Part shown: positions 9,037 through 21,739 of the stretch, one piece after another
How positions within the stretch are numbered: the stretch's first letter is position 1
Layout of the letters: every line of letters begins with the position of its first letter
Made by a program: the position numbers and the translations under genes
NCBI RefSeq assembly: GCF_005281345.1
Contig: NZ_SZXJ01000101.1
Location: 291,371 to 355,370 of the forward strand
Source of the DNA: Citrobacter sp. wls619
GTDB taxonomy: Bacteria > Pseudomonadota > Gammaproteobacteria > Enterobacterales > Enterobacteriaceae
DNA length: 64,000 bases
Direction: 5' to 3'
The notes under the pieces: generated by a model
What the model was told of the DNA's origin: nothing
What the model saw: only the letters and a program-made list of their open reading frames with translations
Database searches by the model: none

Positions 9037-10356
9037 TTAGTGTGCGCTGGAGGTCACTTGTCGACCCGCTGCGCGATCCCAGATAACGGCCAGGACCACC
9101 ATCACGACTGTTGGCATCAACCACGCCAGCCCCTGCTCCGCCAGCGGTAAACGCTGGGTCCAGGCTGGTAAGACATCGCCAATTGCAGAAGCTTTAATGC
9201 CATCAAGGATACCAAAAATCAGGCTGATAAACATCGCAGGTGCAATGACGCGGGAAGAATTATGCCACCATGAGCGGGTAAAGCTTAATACAACCAGTGC
9301 GATACATGGCGGATAGATAGCCGTCAGCACCGGAATAGAGATCTGAATCAGATGGCTCAGGCCCAGGTTAGAGACCACCATCGAGAAGCCGCCAAGGATA
9401 AACACCAGCGTACGATAAGACAGCGGAACATACTGCGCGAAGAACTCAGCGCATGCACAGGTCAGGCCAACCGCGGTGACCAGGCAAGCGATGAAAATCA
9501 ACGCCGCCAGCAGGAAGCTGCCTGCACCACCGAAGGTGTGCTGAACATACGCATGCAGAATTGCCGCGCCGTTAGCAGATTGATCGACCAGCGTCGCACT
9601 GTCTGAACCCAGACGGAACAACGCGAGGTACAGCAGCGTTAAACCCACACCCGCCATCAGGCCAGCCCAGACGGTGTAACGGGTCAACAGACGCGCTTCG
9701 GTAACGCCACGCGAACGAGCGGCATTCACAATAACAATACCAAATACCATCGCACCCAGCGTATCCATCGTCAGATAGCCGTTCACAAAACCATTCGAGA
9801 ATGCTGCGTTTTGATAGGCTTCCATCGCATTGCTGATCGGGCCCGCTGGCCAGACAATCGCCGCCACGGAAAGCACAACCAGTGCCAGAATTTTCAACGG
9901 AGCCAGGAAGTTGCCCACGGTATCCAGCAGTTTGCCGGGATACAGTGACACCAGAATCACAATCGCGAAGTACACCACGCTGTAGATGAACAGCGGCAGC
10001 GCGGAATCACCGGTCAGCGGTGCAATCCCAACTTCGAACGAAACCGTTGCGGTACGCGGCGTGGCGAATAATGGCCCCACGGCCAGATAGCAGACGGTAG
10101 CCAGCAGCAGACCGGCAACTTTACCGATAGGCGTGCTCAGGCTGTCCACGCCGCCGCCCACTTTCGCCAGTGCGACCACGGTAAGTACCGGAAGGCCGAC
10201 GGCGGTAATCAGGAAGCCAAAGGCTGCGGTCCAGACGTGTTCGCCTGCCTGCAAACCAACCATTGGGGGGAAAATAATGTTACCTGCACCAACGAACAGT
10301 GCAAATGTCATAAATCCCAGAGCGATAATATCGCGCGATTTTAACTGATGGGTCAT
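9037..10356 (-). CDS. brnQ: Branched-chain amino acid:cation symporter BrnQ
   Basis: 439 residues, LIVCS family, 12 hydrophobic segments, starting [21 protein letters not shown] with the diagnostic [11 protein letters not shown] stretch. It imports leucine, isoleucine and valine across the inner membrane with Na+ or H+. The brnQ-proY-malZ order and its position downstream of phoR are as in E. coli. The upstream 400 bases contain no other gene. Confidence 0.95.
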   Translation of the reverse strand: MTHQLKSRDIIALGFMTFALFVGAGNIIFPPMVGLQAGEHVWTAAFGFLITAVGLPVLTVVALAKVGGGVDSLSTPIGKVAGLLLATVCYLAVGPLFATPRTATVSFEVGIAPLTGDSALPLFIYSVVYFAIVILVSLYPGKLLDTVGNFLAPLKILALVVLSVAAIVWPAGPISNAMEAYQNAAFSNGFVNGYLTMDTLGAMVFGIVIVNAARSRGVTEARLLTRYTVWAGLMAGVGLTLLYLALFRLGSDSATLVDQSANGAAILHAYVQHTFGGAGSFLLAALIFIACLVTAVGLTCACAEFFAQYVPLSYRTLVFILGGFSMVVSNLGLSHLIQISIPVLTAIYPPCIALVVLSFTRSWWHNSSRVIAPAMFISLIFGILDGIKASAIGDVLPAWTQRLPLAEQGLAWLMPTVVMVVLAVIWDRAAGRQVTSSAH

Positions 10357-10711
10357 AAAGTCTTACTGCCTGTGGATGTGGTGTTGAAAACGTTTAATTT
10401 TCTGCCTTTCCCTGCGGGACGATACAGCGGTATTTTTAAGCAATTCCAGCGGGAAATTCTCCCAGCCTGGCGCGGCGAAGAATAGTTTTTCGATTTACCG
10501 CGTAAATGCAGTCGGTATGACAGCATTTGATGCGCAATTTAAACGCTTATAACGTTTTAAAGCAAGGTGGGATCTAAAAACCAGAACAATATAGCGATAT
10601 GAAAAATTGAGCCAGCACAAAACACCATTCCCTGGAAAAAGACGTGGGTAATCATGCGAACAAAAAACAATCAAACGTCGTAAAATTCAGTATCTCTTTA
10701 TTGACTGCAAC
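10357..10711. other. Intergenic region upstream of brnQ
   Basis: About 350 bases, moderately AT-rich, that must hold the brnQ promoter and leader. I see no open frame with a ribosome site, no REP or ERIC, and no operator I can name. Confidence 0.5.
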
Positions 10712-10738
10712 AAAAAAAGCCAGCTTGCGCTGGCTTTT
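10712..10738 (-). terminator. phoBR terminator
   Basis: Stem AAAGCCAGC (10716-10724) / GCTGGCTTT (10729-10737) with a TTGC loop and, on the minus strand, a run of seven T. It ends the phoB-phoR transcript. Confidence 0.92.
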
Positions 10739-10763
10739 GGAAAGATAAGCTTACGAATACCTT

Positions 10764-12059
10764 TTAACCGTTATTTTTGGCAATTAAACGTTCCGCGAGC
10801 ACAAAACTAAATCGTGTCCCTTTGCCTGGGGTGCTGTCGATATTCAAACGGCTGTCGTGATGATGCAGGGCATGCTTCACAATCGCCAGTCCTAATCCGC
10901 TCCCCCCCGTTTGTCGGGATCGTGCTTTATCTACACGATAAAAACGCTCAGTCAGACGTGGAATATGCTCAGCAGCGATACCCGGACCGTTATCTTCCAC
11001 GCTAAACTCCGCTCCCGACGCCACATGCTGCCAGCGTACGGTAATATGCGTTCCCGCAGGCGTGTGATTCACTGCGTTATACACGAGGTTTGAGATTGCG
11101 CTACGCAGTTGTTCTTCGTTGCCCCGCACGTTCAGTTGGCTATCAACATCAAAAGTAAACGTGTGTTTATGCTGGCTCAGCGTCTGTGCTTCGTGTTCAA
11201 CCACGCGCAGCATCATCGGCACATCCACCTTTTCATTGAGCATCATCGCCGGTGCGGCTTCAATTTTCGACAGTGTTAGCAACTGCTTCACCAGCCCTTC
11301 CATACGGTAGGTTTGCTCACGCATGGTATGCAGCGCTTTTTCTCGCGTCGTCCCTTCCAGCGGATGCTCCTGCATCATCTCCAGATAACCTTGCAACACC
11401 GTCAGCGGCGTGCGCAGCTCATGGCTGGCGTTAGCGAAAAAGTTACGTCGGGAACCTTCCAACTGGTGCATCTGCGTAACATCACGCGCCACCATCAGCA
11501 ATTGCTTATCGGTGTAGGGCATTACGCGAATTTCCAGATGTCGTCCGGTGTTGAGTACCAGATTAATTGGCCGACTAAAGTCGCGTGTTTTCAGATACAG
11601 TGTAAATTCCGGATAGCGCAGCAGGTTAAGAATGTTTTGCCCGCTATCATCCGGCCAGCGTAACCCTAAAACCTGCTGTGCCAGTCCGTTACACCAGAAA
11701 ATCCCGCCTTCTTCGGTGGTCAGCACCACTGCGTCGGGCAGTGATTCGGCGCCGCTGCGAAAGCGTTTAATGAGGTTACCCAATTCGCGACGGCGCTTTT
11801 TATTACGCAACTGCATTTGATGCAGGCCGTAGAGCAGTGGCTCCCAACTGCCACGCCCCGGTGGCGGCGTCATACTCCTGTCGACCCACAGCCACCAGGA
11901 CAAACGCAATAAATTCCAGAAATGCCAGATAAGCAGGCCCGTTACCGACGCCAGTAAAAACCAGGGTAGATAACCAAAAAAAGCGCTAAGGATAAAAGCC
12001 GGTATGCAGCAGAGGATCAGCTCCAGTACCAGCCTTTTCCATGACAATCGTTCAAGCAA
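10764..12059 (-). CDS. phoR: Phosphate-regulon sensor kinase PhoR
   Basis: 431 residues, same length as E. coli. Two N-terminal membrane segments (residues ~9-28 and ~31-50), a positively charged linker, a PAS domain, the phosphoacceptor H213 in NASHELRTP, and ATP-binding boxes [15 protein letters not shown] and [10 protein letters not shown]. It autophosphorylates when phosphate is scarce and passes the phosphate to PhoB; when phosphate is plentiful the PstSCAB-PhoU complex turns it to a phosphatase. It follows phoB by 50 bases in one operon. Confidence 0.97.
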   Translation of the reverse strand: MLERLSWKRLVLELILCCIPAFILSAFFGYLPWFLLASVTGLLIWHFWNLLRLSWWLWVDRSMTPPPGRGSWEPLLYGLHQMQLRNKKRRRELGNLIKRFRSGAESLPDAVVLTTEEGGIFWCNGLAQQVLGLRWPDDSGQNILNLLRYPEFTLYLKTRDFSRPINLVLNTGRHLEIRVMPYTDKQLLMVARDVTQMHQLEGSRRNFFANASHELRTPLTVLQGYLEMMQEHPLEGTTREKALHTMREQTYRMEGLVKQLLTLSKIEAAPAMMLNEKVDVPMMLRVVEHEAQTLSQHKHTFTFDVDSQLNVRGNEEQLRSAISNLVYNAVNHTPAGTHITVRWQHVASGAEFSVEDNGPGIAAEHIPRLTERFYRVDKARSRQTGGSGLGLAIVKHALHHHDSRLNIDSTPGKGTRFSFVLAERLIAKNNG

Positions 12060-12109
12060 ACGTCATACTCCATTTACAGCCTAATCCCTCAGGCTCTTAT
12101 TACCTGCAG

Positions 12110-12799
12110 TCAGAAGCGAGTCGAAAAGCGATATCCCGTCCCGCGTACCGTCTGCACCATACGATCGTGTCCGCTATGCTCCAGCGCTTTACGCAACCGG
12201 CGAATATGCACATCGACCGTCCGGTCCTCTACATATACGTTGGTTCCCCACACATGATTGAGTAATTGCTCGCGGCTGTAGACACGCTCAGGATGGGTCA
12301 TAAAGAAATGGAGCAACTTGAATTCGGTAGGTCCCATATCCAGCGGGTCCTCTCCGGTCATCACACGGTGCGAGGTAGGATCAAGACTCAGCCCTTGCAT
12401 CTCGATAACTTCTTCCACCGCCATAGGGGAAATACGTCGTAAAACGGCTTTAATACGCGCCACCAGCTCCTTCGGAGAGAACGGCTTAGTAATATAGTCA
12501 TCCGCGCCGGTTTCCAGACCCCGCACACGGTCTTCTTCTTCACCGCGCGCCGTCAGCATCATTACGGGGATATCCCGCGTCATCGCTTCCCGCTTGAGGT
12601 GTTTAATAAACTGTAGACCCGAGCCGCCGGGAAGCATCCAGTCAAGCAGGACGAGATCCGGCCAGGGTTCATTAAGTTGGTTCACAGCACTGTCATAGTC
12701 TTCGGCTTCTACGGGTTGAAACCCGTTTTGCTCGAGCACGAAGCAGACCATTTCACGAATTGGAGCTTCATCTTCTACGACCAGAATACGTCTCGCCAT
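12110..12799 (-). CDS. phoB: Phosphate-regulon response regulator PhoB
   Basis: 229 residues: receiver domain with acidic pocket E9/D10 and phosphoacceptor D53 in [10 protein letters not shown], then an OmpR-type winged helix with [25 protein letters not shown]. It activates Pho-regulon promoters, including its own and phoA in this window. It is first in the phoBR operon and divergent from sbcD. Confidence 0.97.
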   Translation of the reverse strand: MARRILVVEDEAPIREMVCFVLEQNGFQPVEAEDYDSAVNQLNEPWPDLVLLDWMLPGGSGLQFIKHLKREAMTRDIPVMMLTARGEEEDRVRGLETGADDYITKPFSPKELVARIKAVLRRISPMAVEEVIEMQGLSLDPTSHRVMTGEDPLDMGPTEFKLLHFFMTHPERVYSREQLLNHVWGTNVYVEDRTVDVHIRRLRKALEHSGHDRMVQTVRGTGYRFSTRF

Positions 12800-12842
12800 G
12801 ATTTGCCCTGTTTATAATTAAATCGTTTGCCATCAATACCGT

Positions 12843-12881
12843 GGCATTATGCGTCACTTTTATGACAGATTTATGAAAAGA
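12843..12881 (-). promoter_or_regulatory. phoB promoter with Pho box
   Basis: On the minus strand, CTTTTCATAAATCTGTCAT (12881 down to 12863) is followed by AAAAGTGAC and then a -10-like CATAAT near 12850. The two CTGTCAT-like repeats 11 bases apart fit the Pho box and match the autoregulated E. coli phoB promoter. Confidence 0.85.
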
Positions 12882-12989
12882 TAGTCCAGGTTTAACGCAG
12901 CCAGGCGAATTATGACAGCCCGGAAACAAGATATTACCGCCCTTGCAAGGTTATAATCTCCGCCATCGTTTTTTTGTCATGGAGCTCTT

Positions 12990-14192
12990 ATGCGCATCCT
13001 CCACACGTCTGACTGGCATCTGGGCCAAAATTTCTACAGCAAGAGCCGCGCCGCTGAACACCAGGCCTTTCTCGACTGGCTGCTGGAAACGGCACAGTCC
13101 CATCAGGTGGATGCCATTATTGTGGCAGGTGATATTTTCGATACCGGCTCACCGCCCAGCTACGCCCGCGAGCTGTATAACCGGTTTGTTGTTAATCTAC
13201 AGCAAACGGGCTGTCATCTGGTCGTACTGGCAGGAAACCATGACTCCGTCGCCACACTCAATGAATCCCGCGATATTCTGGCATTCCTCAACACCACCGT
13301 CGTGGCCAGCGCGGGCCACGCGCCGCAAGTGCTCCCTCAACGCGACGGCACGCCGGGCGCAATCCTCTGTCCGGTTCCTTTTTTACGTCCACGTGACATC
13401 ATTACCAGCCAGGCGGGGCTAACCGGTCACGAAAAACAGCAGCATTTATTAGGTGCAATCACCGACTATTACCAGCAACAATATCAGGACGCCTGCGCGC
13501 TGCGTGGCGAGCAGAATCTGCCGATTATTGCGACAGGGCATCTGACCACCGTCGGTGCCAGTAAAAGTGACGCTGTACGTGATATTTATATTGGGACGCT
13601 GGATGCGTTTCCGGCACAAAATTTCCCACCAGCGGATTACATCGCGCTGGGACATATTCACCGGGCACAGGCCATCGGCGGTACAGAGCATATTCGCTAT
13701 TGCGGCTCCCCGATTGCACTCAGTTTTGACGAGTGCGGCAAAAGCAAATGCGTCCACCTGGTGAGCTTTGAAAACGGTAAGCTGAGCGCCGTTGAAAACC
13801 TCATCGTGCCAGTAACCCAACAGCTTGCCGTGTTGAAAGGCGATTTAGCGACGATTAGCGCACAGCTGGAACAATGGCGTGGCACGCAACAGGAACCGCC
13901 GGTGTGGTTAGATATAGAAATCGCGACCGATGACTATCTGCACGATATGCAGCGCAAAATCCAGGCCCTGACCGAAGACATACCGGTAGAAGTCTTATTG
14001 GTGCGGCGTAGTCGTGAACAACGCGAGCGCATCATGGCCAATGAACGACGTGAAACGTTGAGCGAATTGAGCGTGACGGAGGTGTTTGACCGCCGTCTGG
14101 CACTGGAAGAACTCGACGATCCGCAGCGTGAGCGTCTGAATCACCTGTTTAGCACGACCTTACACACGCTCGCCGGGGAGACCGAAGCATGA
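12990..14192 (+). CDS. sbcD: SbcCD nuclease subunit D
   Basis: 400 residues, Mre11-type calcineurin-like phosphodiesterase. Metal-ligand motifs are TSDWHLG (D8, H10), VAGDIFD, LAGNHD, TGHLT and LGHIHR. With SbcC it forms an ATP-dependent double-strand exonuclease and hairpin endonuclease that cuts cruciforms and protein-blocked ends. Its last four bases overlap the start of sbcC (ATGA), implying translational coupling. Confidence 0.97.
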   Translation: MRILHTSDWHLGQNFYSKSRAAEHQAFLDWLLETAQSHQVDAIIVAGDIFDTGSPPSYARELYNRFVVNLQQTGCHLVVLAGNHDSVATLNESRDILAFLNTTVVASAGHAPQVLPQRDGTPGAILCPVPFLRPRDIITSQAGLTGHEKQQHLLGAITDYYQQQYQDACALRGEQNLPIIATGHLTTVGASKSDAVRDIYIGTLDAFPAQNFPPADYIALGHIHRAQAIGGTEHIRYCGSPIALSFDECGKSKCVHLVSFENGKLSAVENLIVPVTQQLAVLKGDLATISAQLEQWRGTQQEPPVWLDIEIATDDYLHDMQRKIQALTEDIPVEVLLVRRSREQRERIMANERRETLSELSVTEVFDRRLALEELDDPQRERLNHLFSTTLHTLAGETEA

Positions 14193-17100
14193 AAATTCTC
14201 AGCCTGCGTCTGAAAAACCTCAACTCCCTGAAAGGGGAATGGAAAGTTGATTTCACGGCAGAGCCTTTTGCCAGCAACGGGCTGTTCGCCATCACCGGTC
14301 CAACCGGTGCCGGGAAGACCACCCTACTGGACGCCATTTGCCTCGCGCTGTACCACGAAACACCACGACTCAATACCGTCTCGCAGTCGCAAAATGACCT
14401 GATGACCCGCGACACGGCGGAATGTCTGGCCGAAGTTGAATTCGAAGTCAGAGGCGAAGCCTATCGCGCATTCTGGAGTCAGAACCGCGCGCGCAACCAG
14501 CCAGAAGGTAACCTGCAGGTTCCGCGTGTCGAACTGGCTCGCTGCGCCGATGGCAAAATTCTCGCCGATAAAGTTAAAGACAAGCTGGAAATGACCGCAG
14601 AACTTACCGGTCTGGACTACGGACGCTTTACCCGTTCTATGTTGCTGTCTCAGGGGCAATTCGCTGCTTTTCTCAATGCCAAACCGAAAGAACGCGCCGA
14701 GCTCCTGGAAGAACTGACGGGGACCGAGATTTATGGACAAATCTCCGCCATGGTGTTCGAAAAACATAAAGCGGCGCGCACAGCGTTGGAAAAGCTACAG
14801 GCGCAGGCCAGCGGTGTAGCCCTGCTCGCCGCAGAGCAGGTGCAGTCCCTGACAGAAAGTTTGCAGGTACTTACTGACGAAGAAAAACAGTATCTTACCC
14901 GTCAGCAAATCCAGCAACAGCATCTCAATTGGCTCATCCGACAAAATGAGCTACAGGCAGAAGTAAGCCGCCACCAGCAAGCCTTACAGACCGCAAAAGA
15001 GGCGCAAGAAAAAGCACAACCGCAGCTGGCGACACTCAGCCTGGCACTTCCCGCCAGAACGTTGCGCCCGTACTGGGAGCGAATTCAGGAACAATCCGCC
15101 ACGCTCGGCCGAACACGACAGAATATTCAGGAAGTGAATGCTCGCTTACAAAGCAGCTTAGCGCTGCGTGGGCGCATCCGTCAGCAGGCACAAAAACAGT
15201 CGGCGACCCTGCTCACCGGGCAGCAGACGCTAACCGACTGGCTGAACGAACATGACCGTTTCCGCTTATGGAGCAGCGAACTGGCGGGATGGAAAGCGCT
15301 ATTGGCACAGCAATCTGACGCTAACGAGCAGCTACGTCAGTGGCAAACACTCCGCGACAGCGACGTGCGCAAGCTGGATGCACTGCCACTTCCCTCTCTG
15401 ACCCTTAGCGCGCAAGAGGTCACGGTAGCGCTGGCGCAGCACGCACAGTTGCGTCCATTACGCCAGCAACTGAGCAATCTGCATGGACAAATTGCGCCGA
15501 AACAAAAACAACTGGTACAGCTACGCACCACAATCCAGCAGCGCCAGCAGGAGCAAGCGCAACGCAACGCGGCCCTGGCCGAAAAACGTCAGCGTTATAA
15601 AGATAAAAATCAGCATCTGACCGATGTAAAAACGCTCTGCGAGCAGGAAGCACGGATTAAAGATCTGGAAAGTCAGCGTGCTTTACTGCAATCCGGACAG
15701 CCTTGTCCGCTTTGTGGCTCCACGACGCATCCGGCCATTGAGCACTATCAGACGCTCGAGCTCAGCGTCAATCAGGCGCGACGGGAAGCATTAGAAAAAG
15801 AGGTCAAAACGCTGGCCGATGAGGGGTCAACGCTACGCGGACAGCTCGACGCGATAACCCAACAGCTACAGCACGATGAACGTGAGGTACAGACGCTTTC
15901 TCAGGAGGAGCAAGCACTTACTCAAGAGTGGCAGGCGCTGACTACCCGTCTGAACATAACGTTACAACCGCAGGATGATATCGCCCCCTGGCTTGCAGCC
16001 CAGGAGGAACACGAACAACAGCTTCACCAGTTGAGCCTGCGTCATGCCCTGCAGGCTCAAATTACTGCGCATTCCGAACAGATAACCCAGCTTCAGCAGC
16101 ATATTGAACAGCGGCAGACTACGCTGCTCGCTGAATTAGCCCGCTACGGTCTGTCGCTTCCTGCCGATGACGACATCACCGCCTGGCTTAACGCACGTGC
16201 GGGCGAAGCGCAGATGTGGCAGCGTCGCCAGAATGAACTGACCGAGCTCCAGGCGAAAATGGCACAGCTTGCGCCATTGCTGGAAACCTTGCCCGAAACC
16301 GGCGCGAAGGAAGAAACGACAGAAAGCCTGGCGCTGGAAAACTGGCGGCAGGTGCACGATGACTGCCTCTCATTACAGGGCCAGTGGCAGTCACTGCAAC
16401 AACAGGAAGCCCAGGAGGCTCAACGCGCAGCAGAGATTCAGGCACAGTTTGATAGCGCATTGCAGGCCAGTGTTTTTGACGATCGCGACGCCTTCCTTGC
16501 CGCCCTGCTGGATGAAGAGGCATTTAACCATCTTGAGCAGCTTAAGCAGTCGCTGGAAGGCCAGCTCCAACAGGCACAAACGCTGCTTAACCAGGCTCAG
16601 CAGGCGCTGGCAACGCATCAGCAGCAACCGCCAGCCGGCGCGGATCTCACGCTCACTGTGGACTATCTTCGCGATGCACTGGCACAGCTCGCGCAACAAC
16701 TGCGGGATAACACCACGCGTCAGGGCGAAATTCGCCAGCAGCTCAGGCAGGATGCCGAAAACCGCCAGCAGCAGCAGACCCTGATGCAAGAGATTGAAAA
16801 GGCCTCACTGCAGGTCGAAGACTGGGGCTACCTGAATGCGCTGATCGGCTCAAAAGAAGGTGATAAATTCCGCAAGTTTGCCCAGGGACTGACGCTGGAT
16901 AACCTGGTCTGGTTGGCCAACAATCAGCTGACCCGCCTGCACGGTCGCTATCTGTTGCAACGCAAGGCCAGTGAGGCGCTGGAACTTGAAGTGGTGGATA
17001 CCTGGCAGGCCGATGCCGTGCGTGATACCCGCACGCTCTCCGGCGGCGAAAGCTTCCTCGTAAGCCTGGCGCTGGCGCTGGCGCTGTCCGACCTGGTCAG

Positions 17101-17332
17101 TCACAAAACACGCATTGACTCTCTGTTCCTCGATGAAGGTTTCGGCACGCTGGACAGCGAAACGCTGGATACCGCGCTCGACGCGCTGGATGCCCTGAAC
17201 GCCACCGGCAAGACCATTGGCGTGATAAGCCACGTTGAAGCGATGAAAGAACGGATTCCGGTGCAGATCAAGGTTAAAAAAATCAACGGTCTGGGTTACA
17301 GCAAACTCGACAAGATGTTTGCGGTGGAGTAA
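14189..17332 (+). CDS. sbcC: SbcCD nuclease ATPase subunit C
   Basis: 1047 residues, Rad50-like SMC ATPase. Walker [16 protein letters not shown] lies at residues ~35-49; two long Gln-rich coiled coils flank a zinc hook C506-P-L-C509; the C-terminal half carries the signature [18 protein letters not shown] and Walker [11 protein letters not shown]. It partners SbcD. The gene overlaps sbcD by four bases. The glutamine-rich coiled coils are normal for the family. A REP unit follows the stop codon. Confidence 0.97.
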   Translation: MKILSLRLKNLNSLKGEWKVDFTAEPFASNGLFAITGPTGAGKTTLLDAICLALYHETPRLNTVSQSQNDLMTRDTAECLAEVEFEVRGEAYRAFWSQNRARNQPEGNLQVPRVELARCADGKILADKVKDKLEMTAELTGLDYGRFTRSMLLSQGQFAAFLNAKPKERAELLEELTGTEIYGQISAMVFEKHKAARTALEKLQAQASGVALLAAEQVQSLTESLQVLTDEEKQYLTRQQIQQQHLNWLIRQNELQAEVSRHQQALQTAKEAQEKAQPQLATLSLALPARTLRPYWERIQEQSATLGRTRQNIQEVNARLQSSLALRGRIRQQAQKQSATLLTGQQTLTDWLNEHDRFRLWSSELAGWKALLAQQSDANEQLRQWQTLRDSDVRKLDALPLPSLTLSAQEVTVALAQHAQLRPLRQQLSNLHGQIAPKQKQLVQLRTTIQQRQQEQAQRNAALAEKRQRYKDKNQHLTDVKTLCEQEARIKDLESQRALLQSGQPCPLCGSTTHPAIEHYQTLELSVNQARREALEKEVKTLADEGSTLRGQLDAITQQLQHDEREVQTLSQEEQALTQEWQALTTRLNITLQPQDDIAPWLAAQEEHEQQLHQLSLRHALQAQITAHSEQITQLQQHIEQRQTTLLAELARYGLSLPADDDITAWLNARAGEAQMWQRRQNELTELQAKMAQLAPLLETLPETGAKEETTESLALENWRQVHDDCLSLQGQWQSLQQQEAQEAQRAAEIQAQFDSALQASVFDDRDAFLAALLDEEAFNHLEQLKQSLEGQLQQAQTLLNQAQQALATHQQQPPAGADLTLTVDYLRDALAQLAQQLRDNTTRQGEIRQQLRQDAENRQQQQTLMQEIEKASLQVEDWGYLNALIGSKEGDKFRKFAQGLTLDNLVWLANNQLTRLHGRYLLQRKASEALELEVVDTWQADAVRDTRTLSGGESFLVSLALALALSDLVSHKTRIDSLFLDEGFGTLDSETLDTALDALDALNATGKTIGVISHVEAMKERIPVQIKVKKINGLGYSKLDKMFAVE

Positions 17333-17357
17333 TCAACCAACGGATGTGGCTTCACGG

Positions 17358-17384
17358 GCCGGATGTGCGTAAGCATCATCCGGC
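17358..17384. repeat. REP element downstream of sbcC
   Basis: GCCGGATG (17358-17365) pairs with CATCCGGC (17377-17384), with a TGC/GCA inner pair around GTAA. Confidence 0.82.
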
Positions 17385-17526
17385 ATAATACATAGCACGA
17401 TCGTGAATACACAAAGACGGATATGAAATGGCAATCTCTTTTTCTTATCCGCAAGCTATCCCTTTATTGGCGGCGAGCATTCGACGCTGTGGCGCACATC
17501 CTGCGTCTTTATTGTTGGCAGGTAGT

Positions 17527-18696
17527 ATGAAAAAAGTCATTTTCTCTTTAGCTCTCGGGACGTTTGGGCTGGGCATGGCCGAGTTTGGCATTATGGGCGT
17601 CTTAACCGAACTGGCGCGTGACGTGGGCATTTCCATTCCCGATGCTGGCCATATGATTTCGTTTTACGCCTTTGGCGTTGTCATCGGCGCCCCCATTATT
17701 GCCGTGTTTTCCAATCGTTTTTCGCTCAAGCATATTCTGCTGTTTCTGGTCACGCTGTGTGTGGTCGGTAACGCCATCTTCACCCTCTCTTCCAGCTATT
17801 TTATGCTGGCGGTAGGTCGGCTGGTCTCCGGGTTTCCACACGGGGCATTTTTTGGCGTCGGCGCGATTATCCTGTCAAAGCTGGCGCGTCCTGGTAAAGT
17901 CACCGCTGCCGTAGCGGGTATGATTTCCGGCATGACCGTCGCCAATCTGATTGGCATTCCCGTTGGCACCTGGCTGAGTCAGACGTTTAGCTGGCGCTAC
18001 ACGTTCCTGCTGATTGCCGTGTTTAACATCGCCGTTATTCTGTCGGTTATGTTTTGGGTACCCAACCTCCGCGACGAAGCAAAAGGCAGGCTACGCGAGC
18101 AATTTCACTTTCTGAAAAGCCCCGCACCGTGGCTCATTTTCTCCGCCACCATGTTTGGGAACGCCGGTGTTTTTGCCTGGTTCAGCTACGTCAAACCCTA
18201 CATGATGTACATCTCTGGTTTCTCCGAAACGCTGATGACTTTCATCATGATGCTGGTTGGGCTGGGGATGGTGTTGGGCAACTTGCTGAGCGGACGACTG
18301 TCTGGTCGCTACACGCCGCTACGCATTGCGGTAGTAACCGATTTTGTGATTGTAGTGGCTCTGCTGCTGCTGTTTGCATTCGGCGGCATCAAAGCCGCCT
18401 CGCTGACGTTCGCCTTTATTTGCTGTGCGGGACTATTTGCGCTATCAGCGCCGCTGCAAATTTTACTGCTGCAAAACGCGAAGGGCGGTGAACTGCTGGG
18501 CGCGGCCGGAGGGCAAATGGCTTTTAATCTGGGTAGCGCAATTGGCGCTTACTTCGGCGGCTTAATGTTGACGCTGGGCTTTGCCTACAACTACGTCACG
18601 ATCCCTGCGGCGCTACTGTCTTTTTCCGCGATGTCATCACTGCTGATCTATGGTCGTCTGAAGCGCGGAGTGCAACAGGTTGCACCCGCGACGTAA
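17527..18696 (+). CDS. araJ: MFS transporter AraJ
   Basis: 389 residues (E. coli AraJ 394), 12-helix drug:H+ antiporter-like MFS protein. The start MKKVIFSLALGTFGLGMAEF matches E. coli; the open frame extends 33 codons further, but that segment is unlike AraJ and is rejected. AraJ is arabinose-inducible in E. coli but not required for arabinose use; its substrate is unknown. The ribosome site is weak (CAGG). I did not find a clear AraC half-site pair. It converges on mak with 4 bases between the stop codons. Confidence 0.93.
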   Translation: MKKVIFSLALGTFGLGMAEFGIMGVLTELARDVGISIPDAGHMISFYAFGVVIGAPIIAVFSNRFSLKHILLFLVTLCVVGNAIFTLSSSYFMLAVGRLVSGFPHGAFFGVGAIILSKLARPGKVTAAVAGMISGMTVANLIGIPVGTWLSQTFSWRYTFLLIAVFNIAVILSVMFWVPNLRDEAKGRLREQFHFLKSPAPWLIFSATMFGNAGVFAWFSYVKPYMMYISGFSETLMTFIMMLVGLGMVLGNLLSGRLSGRYTPLRIAVVTDFVIVVALLLLFAFGGIKAASLTFAFICCAGLFALSAPLQILLLQNAKGGELLGAAGGQMAFNLGSAIGAYFGGLMLTLGFAYNYVTIPAALLSFSAMSSLLIYGRLKRGVQQVAPAT

Positions 18697-18700
18697 ACGT

Positions 18701-19609
18701 TTATGCCTGCGGCCACAGCCAGGCCGCGCCGCGCACGCCACTGGAGTCACCGTGCAACGCCTTGCGCAGAGGCGTTTCACACTCACCGCCAAAGACAAAC
18801 TGCTTAATCAGTGACGGAACGTTTTGGTACAGCCTGTCGACATTGCTCATTCCCCCGCCCAGCACAATGACATCCGGGTCGAGAATATTCACCACATGCG
18901 CTAACGATTTCGCCAGGCGTAATTCATATCGGCTCAGCGCCTGTTCCGCCAGCGCATCCTGTTCGTTTACCAGACGGATAATTTCACTGCCTTTTAGCGG
19001 ATTTCCGCTCAGGCGATGATAATCAGTGGCAAATCCAGTCCCTGAGATAAAGGTTTCAATACAGCCTTGTTTACCGCAATAGCAAGGCACCTCTTGCCGA
19101 TAGCGCAACTCATCATCATCCATCCACGGCAGTGGATTATGCCCCCACTCGCCCGCCGTGCCATTACCACCGGTATGCACCCGGCCATTGAGCGCCACAC
19201 CGGAACCACAGCCGGTACCAATTATCACCGCAAACACGGTCTGCGCTCCCGCGGCTGCGCCATCGACCGCTTCAGACACCGCCAGGCAGTTAGCATCGTT
19301 TGCCAGGCGGACTTCACGGTTCAGTCGCGTACTCAGGTCTTTGTCAAAGGGTTGTCCATTGAGCCAGGTCGAGTTGGCATTTTTCACCACCCCGGTATAA
19401 GGCGAAATTGAACCGGGAATGCCCATCCCCACGGTTCCCGTCTGCCCGGTGGCTTTTTCCGCCATCTCCACCAGCGCGGCGATGGTTTCTATGGTTTGTC
19501 GATAATCATCACGCGGCGTCGGCAGGCGATGGCGAAAAAGCTGCTCACCCGCATCGCCAAGCGCGATAACTTCCGTTTTCGTACCGCCTAAATCGATACC
19601 TATACGCAC
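18701..19609 (-). CDS. mak: Fructokinase Mak
   Basis: 302 residues, ROK-family sugar kinase. It has the phosphate loop [11 protein letters not shown] (residues ~4-14), the catalytic Asp in NDANCLA, GTGCGSG, and the ROK zinc motif (GHNPL ... [12 protein letters not shown]). It phosphorylates fructose, and mannose weakly, to the 6-phosphate in the cytoplasm. It is divergent from rdgC, as in E. coli. Confidence 0.95.
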   Translation of the reverse strand: MRIGIDLGGTKTEVIALGDAGEQLFRHRLPTPRDDYRQTIETIAALVEMAEKATGQTGTVGMGIPGSISPYTGVVKNANSTWLNGQPFDKDLSTRLNREVRLANDANCLAVSEAVDGAAAGAQTVFAVIIGTGCGSGVALNGRVHTGGNGTAGEWGHNPLPWMDDDELRYRQEVPCYCGKQGCIETFISGTGFATDYHRLSGNPLKGSEIIRLVNEQDALAEQALSRYELRLAKSLAHVVNILDPDVIVLGGGMSNVDRLYQNVPSLIKQFVFGGECETPLRKALHGDSSGVRGAAWLWPQA

Positions 19610-19700
19610 GGTTTACTCCTCTTCCCGATTAACAATGCAAGCATAGCGACAATTCGCTATCATGCCCGCTGGATTTAACGACAAGGCCGTGGAAATTATC

Positions 19701-20612
19701 ATGCTGTGGTTCAAAAATTTAATGGTTTACCGTCTTAGCCGCGATGTTTCTTTGCGTGCCGAAGAGATGGAAAAACAGCTGGCATCAATGACGTTCACCC
19801 CTTGCGGTAGCCAGGATATGGCAAAAATGGGCTGGGTGCCGCCGATGGGATCGCACAGCGATGCATTAACGCATACCGCCAATGGCCAAATTATTATCTG
19901 CGCCCGCAAAGAAGAAAAAATTCTGCCGTCGCCGGTTATTAAACAGGCGCTGGAAGCAAAAATAGCCAAACTGGAAGCTGAGCAGGGTCGCAAGCTCAAA
20001 AAGACCGAAAAAGACTCGCTGAAAGATGAAGTGTTGCACTCATTGCTGCCGCGCGCCTTTAGCCGCTTCAGCCAGACAATGATGTGGATCGACACCGTCA
20101 ATGACCTGATCATTGTCGACTGTGCCAGCGCAAAGAAAGCAGAGGACACGCTGGCACTGCTGCGTAAAAGCCTCGGTTCACTGCCGGTTGTCCCGCTGAC
20201 GATGGAAAACCCAATCGAACTGACGCTGACCGAATGGGTCCGTTCCGGCACGACGGCGCAAGGTTTCCAGTTACTGGATGAAGCCGAACTGAAAGCGATG
20301 CTGGAAGATGGTGGCGTGATCCGCGCGAAGAAACAGGATCTGGTTTGCGATGAAATTGCCGTACACATCGAAGCAGGCAAACTGGTCACCAAGCTGGCGC
20401 TCGACTGGCAGCAGCGTATTCAGTTTGTCATGTGCGACGACGGTTCCATTAAGCGTCTGAAGTTCAGCGATGAACTGCGCGATCAAAATGAAGACATCGA
20501 CCGTGAAGACTATGCTCAACGTTTTGATGCCGATTTCATCCTGATGACGGGTGAACTGGCCGCGTTGATTAAAAGCCTGGTGGAAGGTTTAGGCGGCGAA
20601 GCACAGCGCTGA
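19701..20612 (+). CDS. rdgC: Recombination-associated protein RdgC
   Basis: 303 residues, same as E. coli. It forms a ring-shaped dimer that binds DNA without sequence preference and restrains RecA. The start [15 protein letters not shown] matches E. coli; the longer open frame from 19662 adds 13 unlikely residues. The motif [20 protein letters not shown] and the charged [22 protein letters not shown] segment are diagnostic. Confidence 0.96.
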   Translation: MLWFKNLMVYRLSRDVSLRAEEMEKQLASMTFTPCGSQDMAKMGWVPPMGSHSDALTHTANGQIIICARKEEKILPSPVIKQALEAKIAKLEAEQGRKLKKTEKDSLKDEVLHSLLPRAFSRFSQTMMWIDTVNDLIIVDCASAKKAEDTLALLRKSLGSLPVVPLTMENPIELTLTEWVRSGTTAQGFQLLDEAELKAMLEDGGVIRAKKQDLVCDEIAVHIEAGKLVTKLALDWQQRIQFVMCDDGSIKRLKFSDELRDQNEDIDREDYAQRFDADFILMTGELAALIKSLVEGLGGEAQR

Positions 20613-20645
20613 GTGACGTCGTATTGCCCGATGTCACCCCTTACG

Positions 20646-20682
20646 ACTTATCTGGCCTACAATAGGCGTAGGCCAGATAAGT
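20646..20682. repeat. REP-like perfect hairpin between rdgC and ppnP
   Basis: ACTTATCTGGCCTAC (20646-20660) and GTAGGCCAGATAAGT (20668-20682) form a perfect 15-bp stem with a 7-base loop between convergent genes. The core resembles a REP arm; it can act as a transcript-end hairpin for both. Confidence 0.8.
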
Positions 20683-20705
20683 GAGTACTATCAGGCACTA
20701 AACAA

Positions 20706-21011
<306 letters not shown>

Positions 21012-21061
21012 TTAAGTTGATAACCAATATAGGGGCCTGACGTTGTAGCTGTCACGCAAAA

Positions 21062-21739
21062 TTAAGCGAGCAACTCGGATGCCAGTCGGGCAATCAGTAC
21101 GTTAGACAAAAGAACCGGGACATCCAGCGACTTTTGCAGTAAATCACGATGGCGTTGGTTAAACCCCAAACAATCCAGCATGATCACATCCGCCCCCTGC
21201 TCAAGCAGATCTTTTCCGGCATCAATCAGCTGTTGTTCAGAACCGTGAATCGGGTTTGCCACGGCATAGACAGGGGGCGTCTGTAGCACCTGCCATTTTT
21301 GTTCCTGGGCATGGAGCAATTCGGCGACCGGCACAATCACCCCAACCTGATGCCCTTCAACAATTGAGGCCACCAGGGGAGGAATAATTCGTAAAGGCTC
21401 CAGCAGGATACTATTGCGGGCCGTCAGGCGGGAAATTGAGGCCGTGCTCATCAGCAAAATAACGTCAAACCCCTGGTTATCCAGCACTTCAACAATACTT
21501 TGCAAATCGCGCTCGACTTTCTGGCGCGAGACATGAGCCAGTTGATGGTCGCTCAGCAGCGTCAATAACGACTCGTCACCGGGCGATACTGCATACTCAG
21601 CCATCACATCTTCTCGCCGCATCTGTCCCAGCAGGCTGTGGTGAGTAATGTGTTGTTCATCGATATATTCCGTCAGGAGCGGTAACACCTCACACATCGG
21701 CACAACACCAATCGTGAGGATAGCCAACGACGTACTCAT
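21062..21739 (-). CDS. aroM: AroM family protein
   Basis: 225 residues, same length as E. coli AroM, starting [20 protein letters not shown]. The fold resembles Asp/Glu racemase-type proteins ([18 protein letters not shown]), but no activity is established. In E. coli it is third in the aroL-yaiA-aroM transcript under TyrR. The start at 21739 is chosen for its GGAG site; an open frame runs 15 codons further up. Here yaiA is missing from the gap to aroL. Confidence 0.92.
   Translation of the reverse strand: MSTSLAILTIGVVPMCEVLPLLTEYIDEQHITHHSLLGQMRREDVMAEYAVSPGDESLLTLLSDHQLAHVSRQKVERDLQSIVEVLDNQGFDVILLMSTASISRLTARNSILLEPLRIIPPLVASIVEGHQVGVIVPVAELLHAQEQKWQVLQTPPVYAVANPIHGSEQQLIDAGKDLLEQGADVIMLDCLGFNQRHRDLLQKSLDVPVLLSNVLIARLASELLA

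Noticed and set aside
10357-10711. Possible small RNA or leader peptide upstream of brnQ
   Set aside because: No stable stem with a T-run and no short frame with a ribosome site could be supported.
17428-17526. 33-codon N-terminal extension of AraJ
   Set aside because: E. coli AraJ begins at MKKV; the extension is not membrane-like and does not match.
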